Both the position numbers and the translations under genes were made by a program. Positions 19,835 to 30,118 of a stretch of DNA of 36,535 bases are shown here, in pieces (positions within the stretch are counted from its first letter, which is position 1; every line of letters begins with the position of its first letter). The notes beneath the pieces are model-generated. The model had not been told where the DNA came from and made no database searches. It was given only the letters and a program-made list of their open reading frames with translations. Source of the stretch: a virus; IMG/VR virus record IMGVR_UViG_3300030451_001009, positions 1-36,535 of that record, one strand, 5' to 3'.

Positions 19835-22723
19835 ATGGCTATATCCTATATACAATCTTTTAATCAAGGCCAAATATCTGGAAAGTATGATGGTAGATCA
19901 GATTTAGCTGCATATAAAAATGGTTGCAGACAACTTGATAACTTTTATGTTTTACCACAAGGTGGTGTAGAAAGAAGAACTGGATCAGAGCATATAGCAT
20001 TAACTAAAGGTGCAAGTGCTGCTGGAGATCAACCAGTACGATTAATACCTTTTGATTTTTCTGCTCAAGTAAATTATATAATTGAGTTAGGACCTAAAAC
20101 TACATCAACTGCTGGTTATGTTCGTATATATAATTCTACATTAGAAAATTTTAGTAGTGGACAAAATTATGTAGATGCAACTTTTGCAAATGATGTAGAG
20201 GGTAATCCAACTACAATTAATTATAGTGCAACAGAAATATTTGAAGTACAGTTTGTAAGAAGATTTGATACTATTATTTTAACACATCCTAATCACGAAA
20301 CATTAAAGTTAGTTCGTACAACCATTGCACCAGCATTTGAAATATCAGAAGTAGATTATATTTATCCTCCAACATTAGATATGAATTTAACAGCTAAAGC
20401 AATTTTAGCTAGTGGTACTACTGGTGAAATTACTTTAGAATCAGATACTACTACTACAAGTGGCGTTGAAACAACTGGTGTATTTTTTGATGGTCATCAA
20501 AACTCTCGATGGGTAATGAATGTTCCAAGAGGTAATGCTGAAAGAATTGTAAGTGTAGATGGTATTACTGCTGATCATACTGGTTCGTCATCACAAGAAT
20601 TAGATGTTAGTTTTACAAATTTTAGTGTTTCAACAACTGGAACATATAGAGGGTTATTAATTGTTCAAAGAAATATAGATGGTGCTGGTTTTGTAGATTA
20701 TGTTGTATTACAAAATACTACTAGTTTAACAGCAGAACAAGTTGAATTTACATCAACAGAAACACAAGGAAAAAATACACAAGTAAGAATAAAATTTATT
20801 GATGATGATGGCACACTTAACTATAAGCTTACTACAGATGCGTTATATCAAAGAGGTATTGTACAAATACTTAAAAATGGTACAAACTCTATAGGTATAG
20901 GTAAATCAGTATCAAGTGTTAGTTATAGCTCTCCAACTCTTACTGTAACTGCAAATGGTCACAATCTAGTAAATGGAGATATGGTAGATATTACAGGTGT
21001 TACATCTGATTCAGGAGCAGAGGTAATAACTAATAAAGAAATATCAAATAAAACAGCTAATACTTTTGACATAACAATTACTGCTAGTTTATCTAATGTA
21101 GATGTAGATAGTGACGCAGTTATTAGTGGATCTTCAAAAGTAAAAGCCACAGTCTTATCACCATTAGCATCTAGCATGACATCTACTCTTATAACTGGTT
21201 GGTCTGAAGCTGCTTTTTCAGATTATCGAGGTCATTCAGCATCAGCAGAGTTTTATGAAAATAGATTGTTTTTTACTGGATCTGTAAGCGAACCATCAAC
21301 AATATATGGAAGTGTTGTAAATGATATATATAGTTTCTTATTTGATGCTAGACTAGATGGCACTTCTATTAAAAGAGTAGTTGATTCACCAGAAGAATCT
21401 AAATATATTCTTGGTAAGAAAAATTTATTTATGGGTACAGATGGAGGAACAATATCTATAAATTCAGTAGATGGTGACGCATTAATTACTCAAGCAAATA
21501 TAAATACACAAGTAGAAAACTCCTATGGATCATCTAATGTACAACCAGCTATAGCAAATGATGTTATTGTGTATGTGCAAAAAAACAAAAAAAGAATTAG
21601 AGAGTTAATATATAGTCGTGAACAAGATGTTGTGCTTGGTGTTGATTTAAATATGCACTCGGAAGATATTTTAGAAACTGGTGTGAATAATATATTTGTA
21701 CAAAAAAATCCATACCAAGTTATTTGGTGTATAAAAGAAAATGGTAAAATGTGTGCATTAACCTATGATCGTGTTGAAAGATTACAAGGTTGGGCTAATA
21801 TAGAAACAAATGGAACATTTATAAGTGGTATATCTTTATCATCTACAAATGAAGATTTAATTGTATTATGTGTAAATAGAGGAACAACAGCATCACCAAA
21901 GTATTGTTTAGAAAAATTTAGGTTTAGAGAAGATTTAAATTGGTATGTTGATGGTGGTGTTCAAATAGATCATAGTACAAATCAATATACAACAGTAGAA
22001 CTTAATTTATTTACAGGTGGTGGAGTACAAAAATTTAAAATAGGTAAAGATAATGTAAGTGGATTAGTTGAAAATGATTTAATAAAAATATCAGGATTAA
22101 CTGATATACCTATATTAAACAACAAAGTATTTAAATTAGTAAACTTAAATTCAAATGATTGGATTCTTAAAACAATAGATGGTTCGTCAGAGATACGACC
22201 ACCTGCTGGAATTACTGATCAAAACTATAGCGTATCTGTAAAAAAAGTAGTTAATACACTTACTGGATTAAGTCATTTAGAAGGTAAAACTGTACAAGTA
22301 ATAGGTGATGGTAGTTTTATAAAAGAAGAAACAGTATCAAGTGGACAAATAACAACAGACGCTTACTATAATAAATTACTAGCTGGTTTAAAATTTACAT
22401 CTACTTTAAAACCAATGCCTATAGAACCACAACTTGCAGAATCAACATCGCAATCAAGAAAGAAAGTATTATCAAAATTAAATATAAGATTTTTAAAATC
22501 AAAAGGAGCTAAAGTTGGTGAAGATGGCCAACAACTTACAAACTTACCAGTTGTTAAAACAAGTGATGTTGCTGGTCAAGAAATATCTTTAGTAACTGCT
22601 GAAAGAAGATTTTTTATAGGATCAGACTACGAAAGAGAGAAACTTATTGAAGTCAGTCAAGATTTACCTTATCCTATGACTGTGTTAAGTATAGCAATTA
22701 ATATACAACTGGAGGGTTCATAA
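19835..22723 (+). CDS. Tail tubular protein B (gp12-like nozzle)
   Basis: 962 aa. The N-terminus (SYIQSFNQGQISGKYDGRSD, then YKNGCRQLDNFYVLPQGGVERRTGS) is the hallmark of T7 gp12-like nozzle proteins. FRVSQVNYI-like strands, SASAEFYENRLFFTGSVSEP (about 467-486) and EESKYILGKKNLFMGTDGG are further family traits. The extra length compared with T7 gp12 is due to inserted beta domains around residues 180-400. It forms the tip of the tail that carries the fibres. Confidence 0.95.
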   Translation: MAISYIQSFNQGQISGKYDGRSDLAAYKNGCRQLDNFYVLPQGGVERRTGSEHIALTKGASAAGDQPVRLIPFDFSAQVNYIIELGPKTTSTAGYVRIYNSTLENFSSGQNYVDATFANDVEGNPTTINYSATEIFEVQFVRRFDTIILTHPNHETLKLVRTTIAPAFEISEVDYIYPPTLDMNLTAKAILASGTTGEITLESDTTTTSGVETTGVFFDGHQNSRWVMNVPRGNAERIVSVDGITADHTGSSSQELDVSFTNFSVSTTGTYRGLLIVQRNIDGAGFVDYVVLQNTTSLTAEQVEFTSTETQGKNTQVRIKFIDDDGTLNYKLTTDALYQRGIVQILKNGTNSIGIGKSVSSVSYSSPTLTVTANGHNLVNGDMVDITGVTSDSGAEVITNKEISNKTANTFDITITASLSNVDVDSDAVISGSSKVKATVLSPLASSMTSTLITGWSEAAFSDYRGHSASAEFYENRLFFTGSVSEPSTIYGSVVNDIYSFLFDARLDGTSIKRVVDSPEESKYILGKKNLFMGTDGGTISINSVDGDALITQANINTQVENSYGSSNVQPAIANDVIVYVQKNKKRIRELIYSREQDVVLGVDLNMHSEDILETGVNNIFVQKNPYQVIWCIKENGKMCALTYDRVERLQGWANIETNGTFISGISLSSTNEDLIVLCVNRGTTASPKYCLEKFRFREDLNWYVDGGVQIDHSTNQYTTVELNLFTGGGVQKFKIGKDNVSGLVENDLIKISGLTDIPILNNKVFKLVNLNSNDWILKTIDGSSEIRPPAGITDQNYSVSVKKVVNTLTGLSHLEGKTVQVIGDGSFIKEETVSSGQITTDAYYNKLLAGLKFTSTLKPMPIEPQLAESTSQSRKKVLSKLNIRFLKSKGAKVGEDGQQLTNLPVVKTSDVAGQEISLVTAERRFFIGSDYEREKLIEVSQDLPYPMTVLSIAINIQLEGS

Positions 22724-23589
22724 TGTCTAGTTACGAAAACGAAGGTGCTGTATCTGGTTTAGTTTCTGGAACAGCTACTGCTGCTAGTTTAGGATATGCT
22801 TCAATCGCAGCAACAAGTGGTATGGCAGCTGCTGGTAGTGCTGGAATAACTGCTGCACTTGGTGCTGCTGGACCAGCTGGTTGGGCTTTGATAGCAGCAG
22901 GTGCATTGCTTGGATTTGGATCTGGTAAAGCAAAGAAAAAAGAAGAAAAAAGAAAATTAGCTATTGCTAAATATAATGCTAATTTAGTTAGAGAAAGAGC
23001 AAATAGAGAAGCAGATATAATTAGTGAACAAGCACAAGAATTAGGTGAGCAACAATATTTTTTAAATAATATAAATGAAATGAGTGTAACTAGCAGAGGT
23101 GGTTTGTTAGGCACAGGAAATGATGCGTTAGCTATAACTAATCAAGTTGTTAAATATGTTAAAGATCAAAATAAAATGGCTTATAATAAAAAAATAACTT
23201 TACTTCAAGGTGAAGAAACAGCACAACAAATTATGCGAGGTGCAGAAGCAGAAGCAGCAGCTAATAGAACAGCTTCTAAATATTCAATGTATAATAATAT
23301 TTTAAATGCTGGAGCTAATATTGCTATGACACCAATGACTTATGCAAACAACGCTAAATTCTTACAAGAAAGTAGAAGTATAGCAGCAATGCAACCTTCA
23401 TCTTCTACTAGTTTTTATAAAGATTTTATGTTAAGGAAATCAATACAAGGATTAACACCTTATGATACTGGTCCTTTAGGAGATTATTGGAGAATGTCTA
23501 TGTTTTCAACAAATAATAATCGACCAGCAGATTTAGCTCCTCCAGGTTTTAAGCTTATGTCTGATGGATCGTTAGAGAAAGAGGATTAA
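22723..23589 (+). CDS. Internal virion protein (gp14-like)
   Basis: 288 aa, in the gp14 position between nozzle and the two large internal proteins. A glycine/alanine-rich hydrophobic segment (about 25-66, ATSGMAAAGSAGITAALG to ALIAAGALLGFGSG) could insert into a membrane, followed by a basic, helical body. This fits proteins ejected first to build the channel across the outer membrane. The start overlaps the nozzle stop, with GGAGG upstream. Confidence 0.8.
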   Translation: MSSYENEGAVSGLVSGTATAASLGYASIAATSGMAAAGSAGITAALGAAGPAGWALIAAGALLGFGSGKAKKKEEKRKLAIAKYNANLVRERANREADIISEQAQELGEQQYFLNNINEMSVTSRGGLLGTGNDALAITNQVVKYVKDQNKMAYNKKITLLQGEETAQQIMRGAEAEAAANRTASKYSMYNNILNAGANIAMTPMTYANNAKFLQESRSIAAMQPSSSTSFYKDFMLRKSIQGLTPYDTGPLGDYWRMSMFSTNNNRPADLAPPGFKLMSDGSLEKED

Positions 23590-23594
23590 TAGTT

Positions 23595-25802
23595 ATGGCT
23601 TTTAAATTACAAAATTATAAATCAGTTGTATCAGAAACAGCAGAAATAGGAAAATTACCTATTGATCCAAGAACAGATGCTACTGTATTAGAAAGTCAAG
23701 TTAGACAAAAAGGATTTGAAGCTATTCAAAAAACAGTTTCAGGAATAGGTGATGCTTTTGTAGAATTACAAGGTAGAGAAGCAGAAAGAACTGAAGAATT
23801 AAAAACTAAAAGACTTGAACAACAGCGAGCTATACAAAAAGCATTAGAAGAAGCTAGAGAAAAAGCACATAATAATTCAAGAAGTATAGCATATACAAAA
23901 TATACTAACGCATTAGAAGAATATGGAAAAGCTTATGCTATAGCTTCAAAAACAACAAATTCAGATGTTTTAGGAATCTTAAAAGAAGATGCTATACCAG
24001 TTATAGATAAAAATGAAAATAGTAAAACTTTTGGACAACAAATAGATAGTCTGTATGATATACCTTTAGATGTTTACAGAACAAATATAGATAAAGCAAA
24101 AAACGCATTTAATGTAACTTTATATCCAGAATTTGAAAATACAATAAATGAAGATGCTAGACACGCACTTTCAGTTTCATCTTTATCAGCTATAGAAAAT
24201 TCTATAGAGGGTCAAACATCTTTAAATATAGCTACTATAAATGCTACTACAACTCAATTAGCAAATGGTGGTAAAATTCAAGAAGCATTAAATATACATC
24301 AACAAAATCGTTATATATATGAAGCATCAGGTAAGGAATCTGATTTGGTAAAATGGGTAGAACAAGGAAATAAAATTTTACAAATAGGACAAGAATTAGA
24401 TTTTACAAAATTAGCCGAAATAAATCCATTAAGAGCTATTGAAATTGGAAATGCTGTTATTAATGGAACTTATAATGATATGTTATTTCAACCTTTTGAA
24501 GTAGAGTATCCTACTCAAGATGGTAAAATAGCAACTTATTCATCTGAAGATGTAAATAAAGTATTAGATTCAACAATATTTAATTTTTATAAATCAGCTA
24601 TAGAAGATTTTATGCTTAATGAAAAGTCTACAGCTGAAGAAAAAAAATTAGTAAAAGAAGAACTTGCAAAAATAACAGACATAAATGTAGTTAAAGAAGA
24701 TTATATGTCATATTCTTCTGATGTAAAAAAAGCTTTATTAGAAATGGTAGAAATTGAAATTCAAGATATGCCAGAAGAAACAGAAGAACAAAAAAAAGAA
24801 AAATATATTGCATTAAATGTTATAGGAAAAGAAAAACAAAATATTCTATTTGCTCCATCTCTGGATTTACTTGGAATTACTAAATTAAGATCAATTATAG
24901 GTATTGCAGAAACTCAATCAAGAGAGGATGCAGATAAAATATTAGATGAAACATATAGAAGTGAAAAATATCTTGATATGTCTGTAAATGAAAAAATCAA
25001 TTACTTAAATGATTTAATTGATAAAAATCCAGATGACGCAGCTTTTGTAGATTTAGCTTCTTCAACAATTCAATCATTATCAGATAAAGAACCTGATATG
25101 ACTGCAGAAGAATGGGAAGAATATACAAGATATTCTGTTAAAATGGAGGATGACACTTTAGATAAAGGTGCAGTATTTATGGCGTATACAAAAAGTCCAT
25201 TATTTCATTCAACAGGTGCAAGTTTATTAGCAACTAAAATAGATGATAAAATAGAATTTACTGCAATGGTTACATCACAATTAAAAGCAAGAAAAATAGA
25301 CTTACAAAAACTTGCAGATGATGGAAAATTATTAACAGTAGAAAATATTTTAGAAAGACTACAATTAGGTGATCTGCCTAATTTGTTTTTTAAAAAAGGT
25401 GATAATAGTATTAATGCAAATGAAGATTTTGCTAAATTAAGCTTTGATGAACAAATACAAATTGTAAATAGATTAAATCAATTTGCTTTATTAGAATTTA
25501 GTGAAAGATACCAAAAAAGAATTAAAAATTTAACAAATGAAAAAGGATTACCAAGACCACCTACAGATGATGAAGCAGTAACAATAGCTTCTCAAACTTA
25601 TAATGAAATAATTGCAGAATTTAATAATGAAAATGCTAATATGTTACGAGCTAAATATATACTTGGTAATGAAGTTGGAAACTATTTTAGTCCAGAGGAT
25701 ATTCCTGATATTTTTAAGTTAATAGATAGTCCAGAATTATTAAAAAAATTTAAAGATCTTATAAGAGATGTTGAAGCAACTATACTTTTAAACGAGGAGT
25801 AA
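23595..25802 (+). CDS. Internal virion protein (gp15-like)
   Basis: 735 aa, almost entirely helical and acidic, rich in lysine and glutamate, with N-terminal coiled-coil-like segments (EAERTEELKTKRLEQQRAIQ). Assignment to the T7 gp15 role rests on size, order and character; sequence similarity to T7 itself is not evident. Such proteins are stored in the inner core and ejected ahead of DNA. The ribosome-binding site is weak. It overlaps nothing and is followed by the gp16-like gene after one base. Confidence 0.75.
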   Translation: MAFKLQNYKSVVSETAEIGKLPIDPRTDATVLESQVRQKGFEAIQKTVSGIGDAFVELQGREAERTEELKTKRLEQQRAIQKALEEAREKAHNNSRSIAYTKYTNALEEYGKAYAIASKTTNSDVLGILKEDAIPVIDKNENSKTFGQQIDSLYDIPLDVYRTNIDKAKNAFNVTLYPEFENTINEDARHALSVSSLSAIENSIEGQTSLNIATINATTTQLANGGKIQEALNIHQQNRYIYEASGKESDLVKWVEQGNKILQIGQELDFTKLAEINPLRAIEIGNAVINGTYNDMLFQPFEVEYPTQDGKIATYSSEDVNKVLDSTIFNFYKSAIEDFMLNEKSTAEEKKLVKEELAKITDINVVKEDYMSYSSDVKKALLEMVEIEIQDMPEETEEQKKEKYIALNVIGKEKQNILFAPSLDLLGITKLRSIIGIAETQSREDADKILDETYRSEKYLDMSVNEKINYLNDLIDKNPDDAAFVDLASSTIQSLSDKEPDMTAEEWEEYTRYSVKMEDDTLDKGAVFMAYTKSPLFHSTGASLLATKIDDKIEFTAMVTSQLKARKIDLQKLADDGKLLTVENILERLQLGDLPNLFFKKGDNSINANEDFAKLSFDEQIQIVNRLNQFALLEFSERYQKRIKNLTNEKGLPRPPTDDEAVTIASQTYNEIIAEFNNENANMLRAKYILGNEVGNYFSPEDIPDIFKLIDSPELLKKFKDLIRDVEATILLNEE

Positions 25803-25803
25803 T

Positions 25804-28800
25804 ATGGCAGAAGGTTCAATAAAATTACCATCAGTAACAAATTCTCCAGCAAAAGTTGTTAATGAAGAAATTGATAGTTTAAAAATTAATAATCCTTTAA
25901 GTAAAAAAGAATTACAAATACCACAAGTAAATCAATATTCAGATGTAAACGCACCAATAATTAAATCAACAAACTTAAAAGAAACAGATAATTATATATT
26001 ACAAGATAATCCTCCATCTGAAGATGGTGTTCCTATTTCAGATGAAACATTTACAATAATGACTAATTATGATAAAGAGTTAGCTAATAGAATAGAAACT
26101 GATCCTGATTATTATAACATTACAAACAATATTCCATCTGTAGCTGCTAATGAAATACCAGAGTTATTAAATATTGATTATAGTAATCGTGCAAAAGAAT
26201 TATTAAGCAATATAAAGTTTTCAAAGTTTGAAAAAAAAGATGATGGTAAAATATATGCAAATATTGTTACAGATGATGGTATTACTTTAGATACACAAGA
26301 TTGGGTTAAATTTAATGAAAATTTAAGTGATCCTAGCACTTACAGTAATTATGAATTAGAACAAGATTTTAATAGAGGTGAGTTTGCATACGAAATAGAT
26401 ATGGATCCTGAAAGTCCTACTTATTTACAACCAATGATTTATTCAAGAGATCAAGAAAGACAAATACAAAAATTTCAAGATAAGTTGAAAAAAAATGGAT
26501 TACGACATGACAGAGAATATGCTGTATTTATTATGGCAAACAATAATAAACTTCCTTTAAGACCATTTGATTTTTATGACATGAAAGTTAGAGTAGGATT
26601 AAGAGAAGATATTTTTGAAGATATTTATGAAATTACTGATGATGATCAATATAAAATAGATATAGAAAAAGCTAAACTAGAACTTATACAACAAAGTAAA
26701 GAGTATAATAATGAATTAATGTTAGCATCTTTTGGAAGTTATAAAGTATTAGGAAGTGAAAAAGTTGGTAAATTTGTTGAAAAACAATATCAAGATAATC
26801 CATTATTTACTTTTGCAATGTCTGTAGGTGAAGTTACTTTTGATGATGTTGGTGGTTTAATTAATTTATTTGGAGGATCAGAAGATAATATAGCATCTAA
26901 ACAAGCTCGTAAATGGCAAACAATTACTCAAAAAGGAATAACAGAAGCTTTGCTTATTGGAGATAAAAGTCTTTATTGGGGTAGAAGTTTAAATGGTATA
27001 GGCTCTGATATGTTTGGTAATGTTTTGGTTTTACAAAAATGGATTAAACTTATTAATGGCTGGAAAGGAGGAAAAAGTCTTTCGTTAATTGCAAAAGGTA
27101 AAACATATAAAGAATTATTTAAAACAGTTTCTTTAAGATCAATGTTTATGAGTGCATATACTTATGTAACAACAAATGGATCACAAGAAGAAAGGAGAGA
27201 AGCAGCTTTATGGGCAATGGCTTATTCTATGACACCAGCTATTTCTTCATTATCTAAAGGTGATTGGAGAGCTATAGGAAAAGATATAGTAATTAATGGT
27301 CTTATGACTTTTTCTGATTTAGATAATAGAGTTGTAAAACCAGCTCAACAAGAAACAGAATCTATTTATGGTCCAAGAACAGCAGAAAATTCAAAAGAAT
27401 GGGATGAAGCATATTCAAGTTTTTATGCAACTAGAATGGTAGGTGCTTTTACACCTGATGTTGTATTTGGTTTATTTACTAGAGCAGTACAAGGAGATAC
27501 TAGAATACCTAGTAAAATACCAGTTATAGGTGGTTGGCAGTTTCCATCAAAAGCTTTACAAGGACCTAATATAAATAACAAAACAAGAAGCACTTTAATA
27601 AAAGAAAAAGTAAATAAACTTAAAGATAACCAAGTGTTAAAAGAAACAGAAGGAATACTTAATTTAATTCTTAATAATAAACCTACTAAACAAGATTTTT
27701 CTACTGGTATTAAAGATCCAGAAACAGTTACTAACACATCACCTATGTCAACAGTAAGACGTATAGCTAAAATATATAATATTAAAACTGGTGGAAGAAA
27801 AAAAGCAGATATTGTTGCTGATATTAACAAAGCACAAAAAAAGATAAATTTAGGTCAGCAATTTAATAAAGAATTAAACAACATAAAAAGAAAAGCTGCT
27901 AATGAAGCTAAAAAAACTATGCCACCTAAAAAGTTTTCAGATAAAGCTGATCCAGGTGCAAAGCAAGTTAAAACATTAGATGAAATAAAAAGAATTGTAA
28001 AAACACCTTTTACTATATTAAAAAGATATAATGAAGTTTTTAAACTAATGACATATCGTGCTGATGATATGGATGGTGGTTTAGGTAAACAAAAAGGATT
28101 TTTTCACGATATATATGTAAAAAATATTAATAATGGATGGGCTAATTATCATAGAAATTTAGAGATAAGACAAAATGGTTTTATAAAATTATTAAATACA
28201 CTTAAAGTATCTCAAGGCCTTTTAAATAAAAGATTTCAATATCATAAAGATATGACATTAAGGTTAAGTGAATTAATAGGTATATATGTAAAAGTGCGTC
28301 AAAAAGGTGGTTATGAAGCTATTTTAAAAAATAATTTTGTTGTTGGTGATCCTAAAAAGAAAATGTATGACACAGCAGCTTTAAATTCAGCCATACAATT
28401 TGTAGCAAATGTTCCTACATATAAAAAAATAGGTGATTATTTATTATTAGATTATGCTAAAAACTATGGAAGATTAAGGCAAACTTATGAAGCTATAACT
28501 GGTAAAAAATTAGAAGTAGTTGATTTTTATGCACCTCTATTTAGAGTAGGAGATATAGATGCAAAATTAAAAGATATTGATGATACTACTAAATTAATGG
28601 AAACACCATTAGGACAAATATTTAAAGGTGATTCTAAAAAGAAAGGAAGATCAGTATCAACTCAAAGCACTTTTAACAGAACAGAAGATGCGAGAGGTAA
28701 AGTTGAATTAGATATTGTTGGCGAATGGTGGAGAACAATAAGTAGTCAAGAGTATTATATAGCTCAAGCAAAAAATGTTAAAACAATGGATGCTGTAACT

Positions 28801-30069
28801 AAAAAAATTGGTAAACAGTATGCAGAAAAATTTGGTAGAAATGAATTAGATGCAGTAAAAAAATATATATCAATAGCAGCAAATCCATATAAAATGTGGA
28901 GTTCTTTAGATTTAAATGCAAGAGAGTTAGAAAAAATGAGTAGGTTTTTAAGACAAAACTTTTCTATTGCATATTTAAGTTACAACACAACAGTAATGTT
29001 AAAACAGATTCCTTCTATACTTTTCTTTTTACAAGAATTAGGTGGCACTAGAGAAGGATTAGGAAGACTATTTACTAGTTTAGGTAGAATAACTTTAGGA
29101 ACACGAATTGAATTTAAAAAAGTAAAAGGTGTTAATATTCCTTATTTAGGAAATGCACTTATGCGTACTTTACAAACATTAGATCCTATTTTAAAAAGCA
29201 CAAATCCAAATAGAGAAATAGAAGAAATGAGAACTAGTAATCCAAGACTTTATAATAAATTTATAAATGGTTTTCAAAATGTAAAAAATACTAATGCTAG
29301 AATTGGATTTATGGGTATATTATTTTTTGATAAAATTGTAAGACACGCAGGTTTTGATGCTATTTTAAATAAAGCATTACAAGGTGGAGCTGATGTTGAT
29401 ACTGCTGTAAGTGTTGCTAGAGATGCAATAGCAAGATCACAGCCAACAAATAGAGCAACTGATCTTGCAAATATATACGCAAATGGTGGTGAACCAGCTA
29501 GATGGTTATTACAATTTAGTAACCAGTTACTTAAAATACAAAACATGATTTACAATCAACTACCTAGATTAATGAAAGTAGAAAATTTAAAAACAGTTGA
29601 GGGTAGAGAAAAATTAAGTGGTTTAGTATGTAGTTTAGCTGTTACTGCTATCTATATGTGGACAGTTACTAATGGTAGACTTCCTGAAACAGATGAAGAA
29701 TTTTTAGATGCCATTGCAAGTCAACTTGCTGCTGGTAGTGGTCCAGTAGGAAGTATAGTCGGTCAAACTCGTCAAGGATATGATTATGACTTACCAGTAG
29801 GTGAGTTAGCAACAGAAACTATTGAAACATTTGAAAAAGTTTTTGATGATGATATTAATACAAATTGGAGTTGGAAAGATTTTGATGATACACTAGGTGG
29901 AGTTGTAGGATTACCAACTACTGCATTAAATAGAGCTAAAAAATATGGAGAAAGTGGAGATTTAAAAGATTTATTATGGAAACAACCAAAACCAACACAA
30001 GGATATGAAACACCTAGATTAGATGGTTTTGAAAATATATCACCATTTCCAGATGTAGATCCATTTTAA
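25804..30069 (+). CDS. Large internal virion protein (gp16-like)
   Basis: The longest gene, 1421 aa, with GAGGAG before ATG. Position and size correspond to T7 gp16. No transglycosylase motif is visible at the N-terminus, unlike T7 gp16; a separate transglycosylase gene exists on the other arm. The C-terminal third has a segment typical of large injected proteins (FDKIVRHAGFDAILNKALQG, ARDAIARSQPTNRATDLANI, RWLLQFSNQLLKIQNM) and a hydrophobic helix (LSGLVCSLAVTAIYMWTV). It is presumably ejected into the host with DNA. Confidence 0.8.
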   Translation: MAEGSIKLPSVTNSPAKVVNEEIDSLKINNPLSKKELQIPQVNQYSDVNAPIIKSTNLKETDNYILQDNPPSEDGVPISDETFTIMTNYDKELANRIETDPDYYNITNNIPSVAANEIPELLNIDYSNRAKELLSNIKFSKFEKKDDGKIYANIVTDDGITLDTQDWVKFNENLSDPSTYSNYELEQDFNRGEFAYEIDMDPESPTYLQPMIYSRDQERQIQKFQDKLKKNGLRHDREYAVFIMANNNKLPLRPFDFYDMKVRVGLREDIFEDIYEITDDDQYKIDIEKAKLELIQQSKEYNNELMLASFGSYKVLGSEKVGKFVEKQYQDNPLFTFAMSVGEVTFDDVGGLINLFGGSEDNIASKQARKWQTITQKGITEALLIGDKSLYWGRSLNGIGSDMFGNVLVLQKWIKLINGWKGGKSLSLIAKGKTYKELFKTVSLRSMFMSAYTYVTTNGSQEERREAALWAMAYSMTPAISSLSKGDWRAIGKDIVINGLMTFSDLDNRVVKPAQQETESIYGPRTAENSKEWDEAYSSFYATRMVGAFTPDVVFGLFTRAVQGDTRIPSKIPVIGGWQFPSKALQGPNINNKTRSTLIKEKVNKLKDNQVLKETEGILNLILNNKPTKQDFSTGIKDPETVTNTSPMSTVRRIAKIYNIKTGGRKKADIVADINKAQKKINLGQQFNKELNNIKRKAANEAKKTMPPKKFSDKADPGAKQVKTLDEIKRIVKTPFTILKRYNEVFKLMTYRADDMDGGLGKQKGFFHDIYVKNINNGWANYHRNLEIRQNGFIKLLNTLKVSQGLLNKRFQYHKDMTLRLSELIGIYVKVRQKGGYEAILKNNFVVGDPKKKMYDTAALNSAIQFVANVPTYKKIGDYLLLDYAKNYGRLRQTYEAITGKKLEVVDFYAPLFRVGDIDAKLKDIDDTTKLMETPLGQIFKGDSKKKGRSVSTQSTFNRTEDARGKVELDIVGEWWRTISSQEYYIAQAKNVKTMDAVTKKIGKQYAEKFGRNELDAVKKYISIAANPYKMWSSLDLNARELEKMSRFLRQNFSIAYLSYNTTVMLKQIPSILFFLQELGGTREGLGRLFTSLGRITLGTRIEFKKVKGVNIPYLGNALMRTLQTLDPILKSTNPNREIEEMRTSNPRLYNKFINGFQNVKNTNARIGFMGILFFDKIVRHAGFDAILNKALQGGADVDTAVSVARDAIARSQPTNRATDLANIYANGGEPARWLLQFSNQLLKIQNMIYNQLPRLMKVENLKTVEGREKLSGLVCSLAVTAIYMWTVTNGRLPETDEEFLDAIASQLAAGSGPVGSIVGQTRQGYDYDLPVGELATETIETFEKVFDDDINTNWSWKDFDDTLGGVVGLPTTALNRAKKYGESGDLKDLLWKQPKPTQGYETPRLDGFENISPFPDVDPF

Positions 30070-30071
30070 AC

Positions 30072-30101
30072 TTGACAAGGTTGTCAACAATTAAATATAA
30101 A
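30072..30101 (+). promoter_or_regulatory. Tail-fibre promoter with overlapping palindrome
   Basis: TTGACA (30072-30077), 18-base spacer, TATAAA (30096-30101), 18 bases before the fibre ATG. The -35 box lies inside a 16-base inverted repeat, TTGACAA-GG-TTGTCAA (30072-30087), so a bound protein could block it. It separates fibre and late accessory genes from the virion-core genes. Confidence 0.6.
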
Positions 30102-30118
30102 TATATAAAGGGTTAATT

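Noticed and set aside
22731-23114. Long minus-strand frame opposite the gp14-like gene
   Set aside because: Alanine/proline-rich mirror of an alanine/glycine-rich coding sequence; no start signal and opposite to the whole late arm.
24639-24646. A8 runs in long genes (also about 15709 and 26231) as frameshift sites
   Set aside because: The zero frame continues as normal protein on both sides, so nothing suggests a shift.
27423-27830. 135-codon minus-strand frame inside the gp16-like gene
   Set aside because: Shadow of a long AT-rich gene; no ribosome-binding site or coupling.
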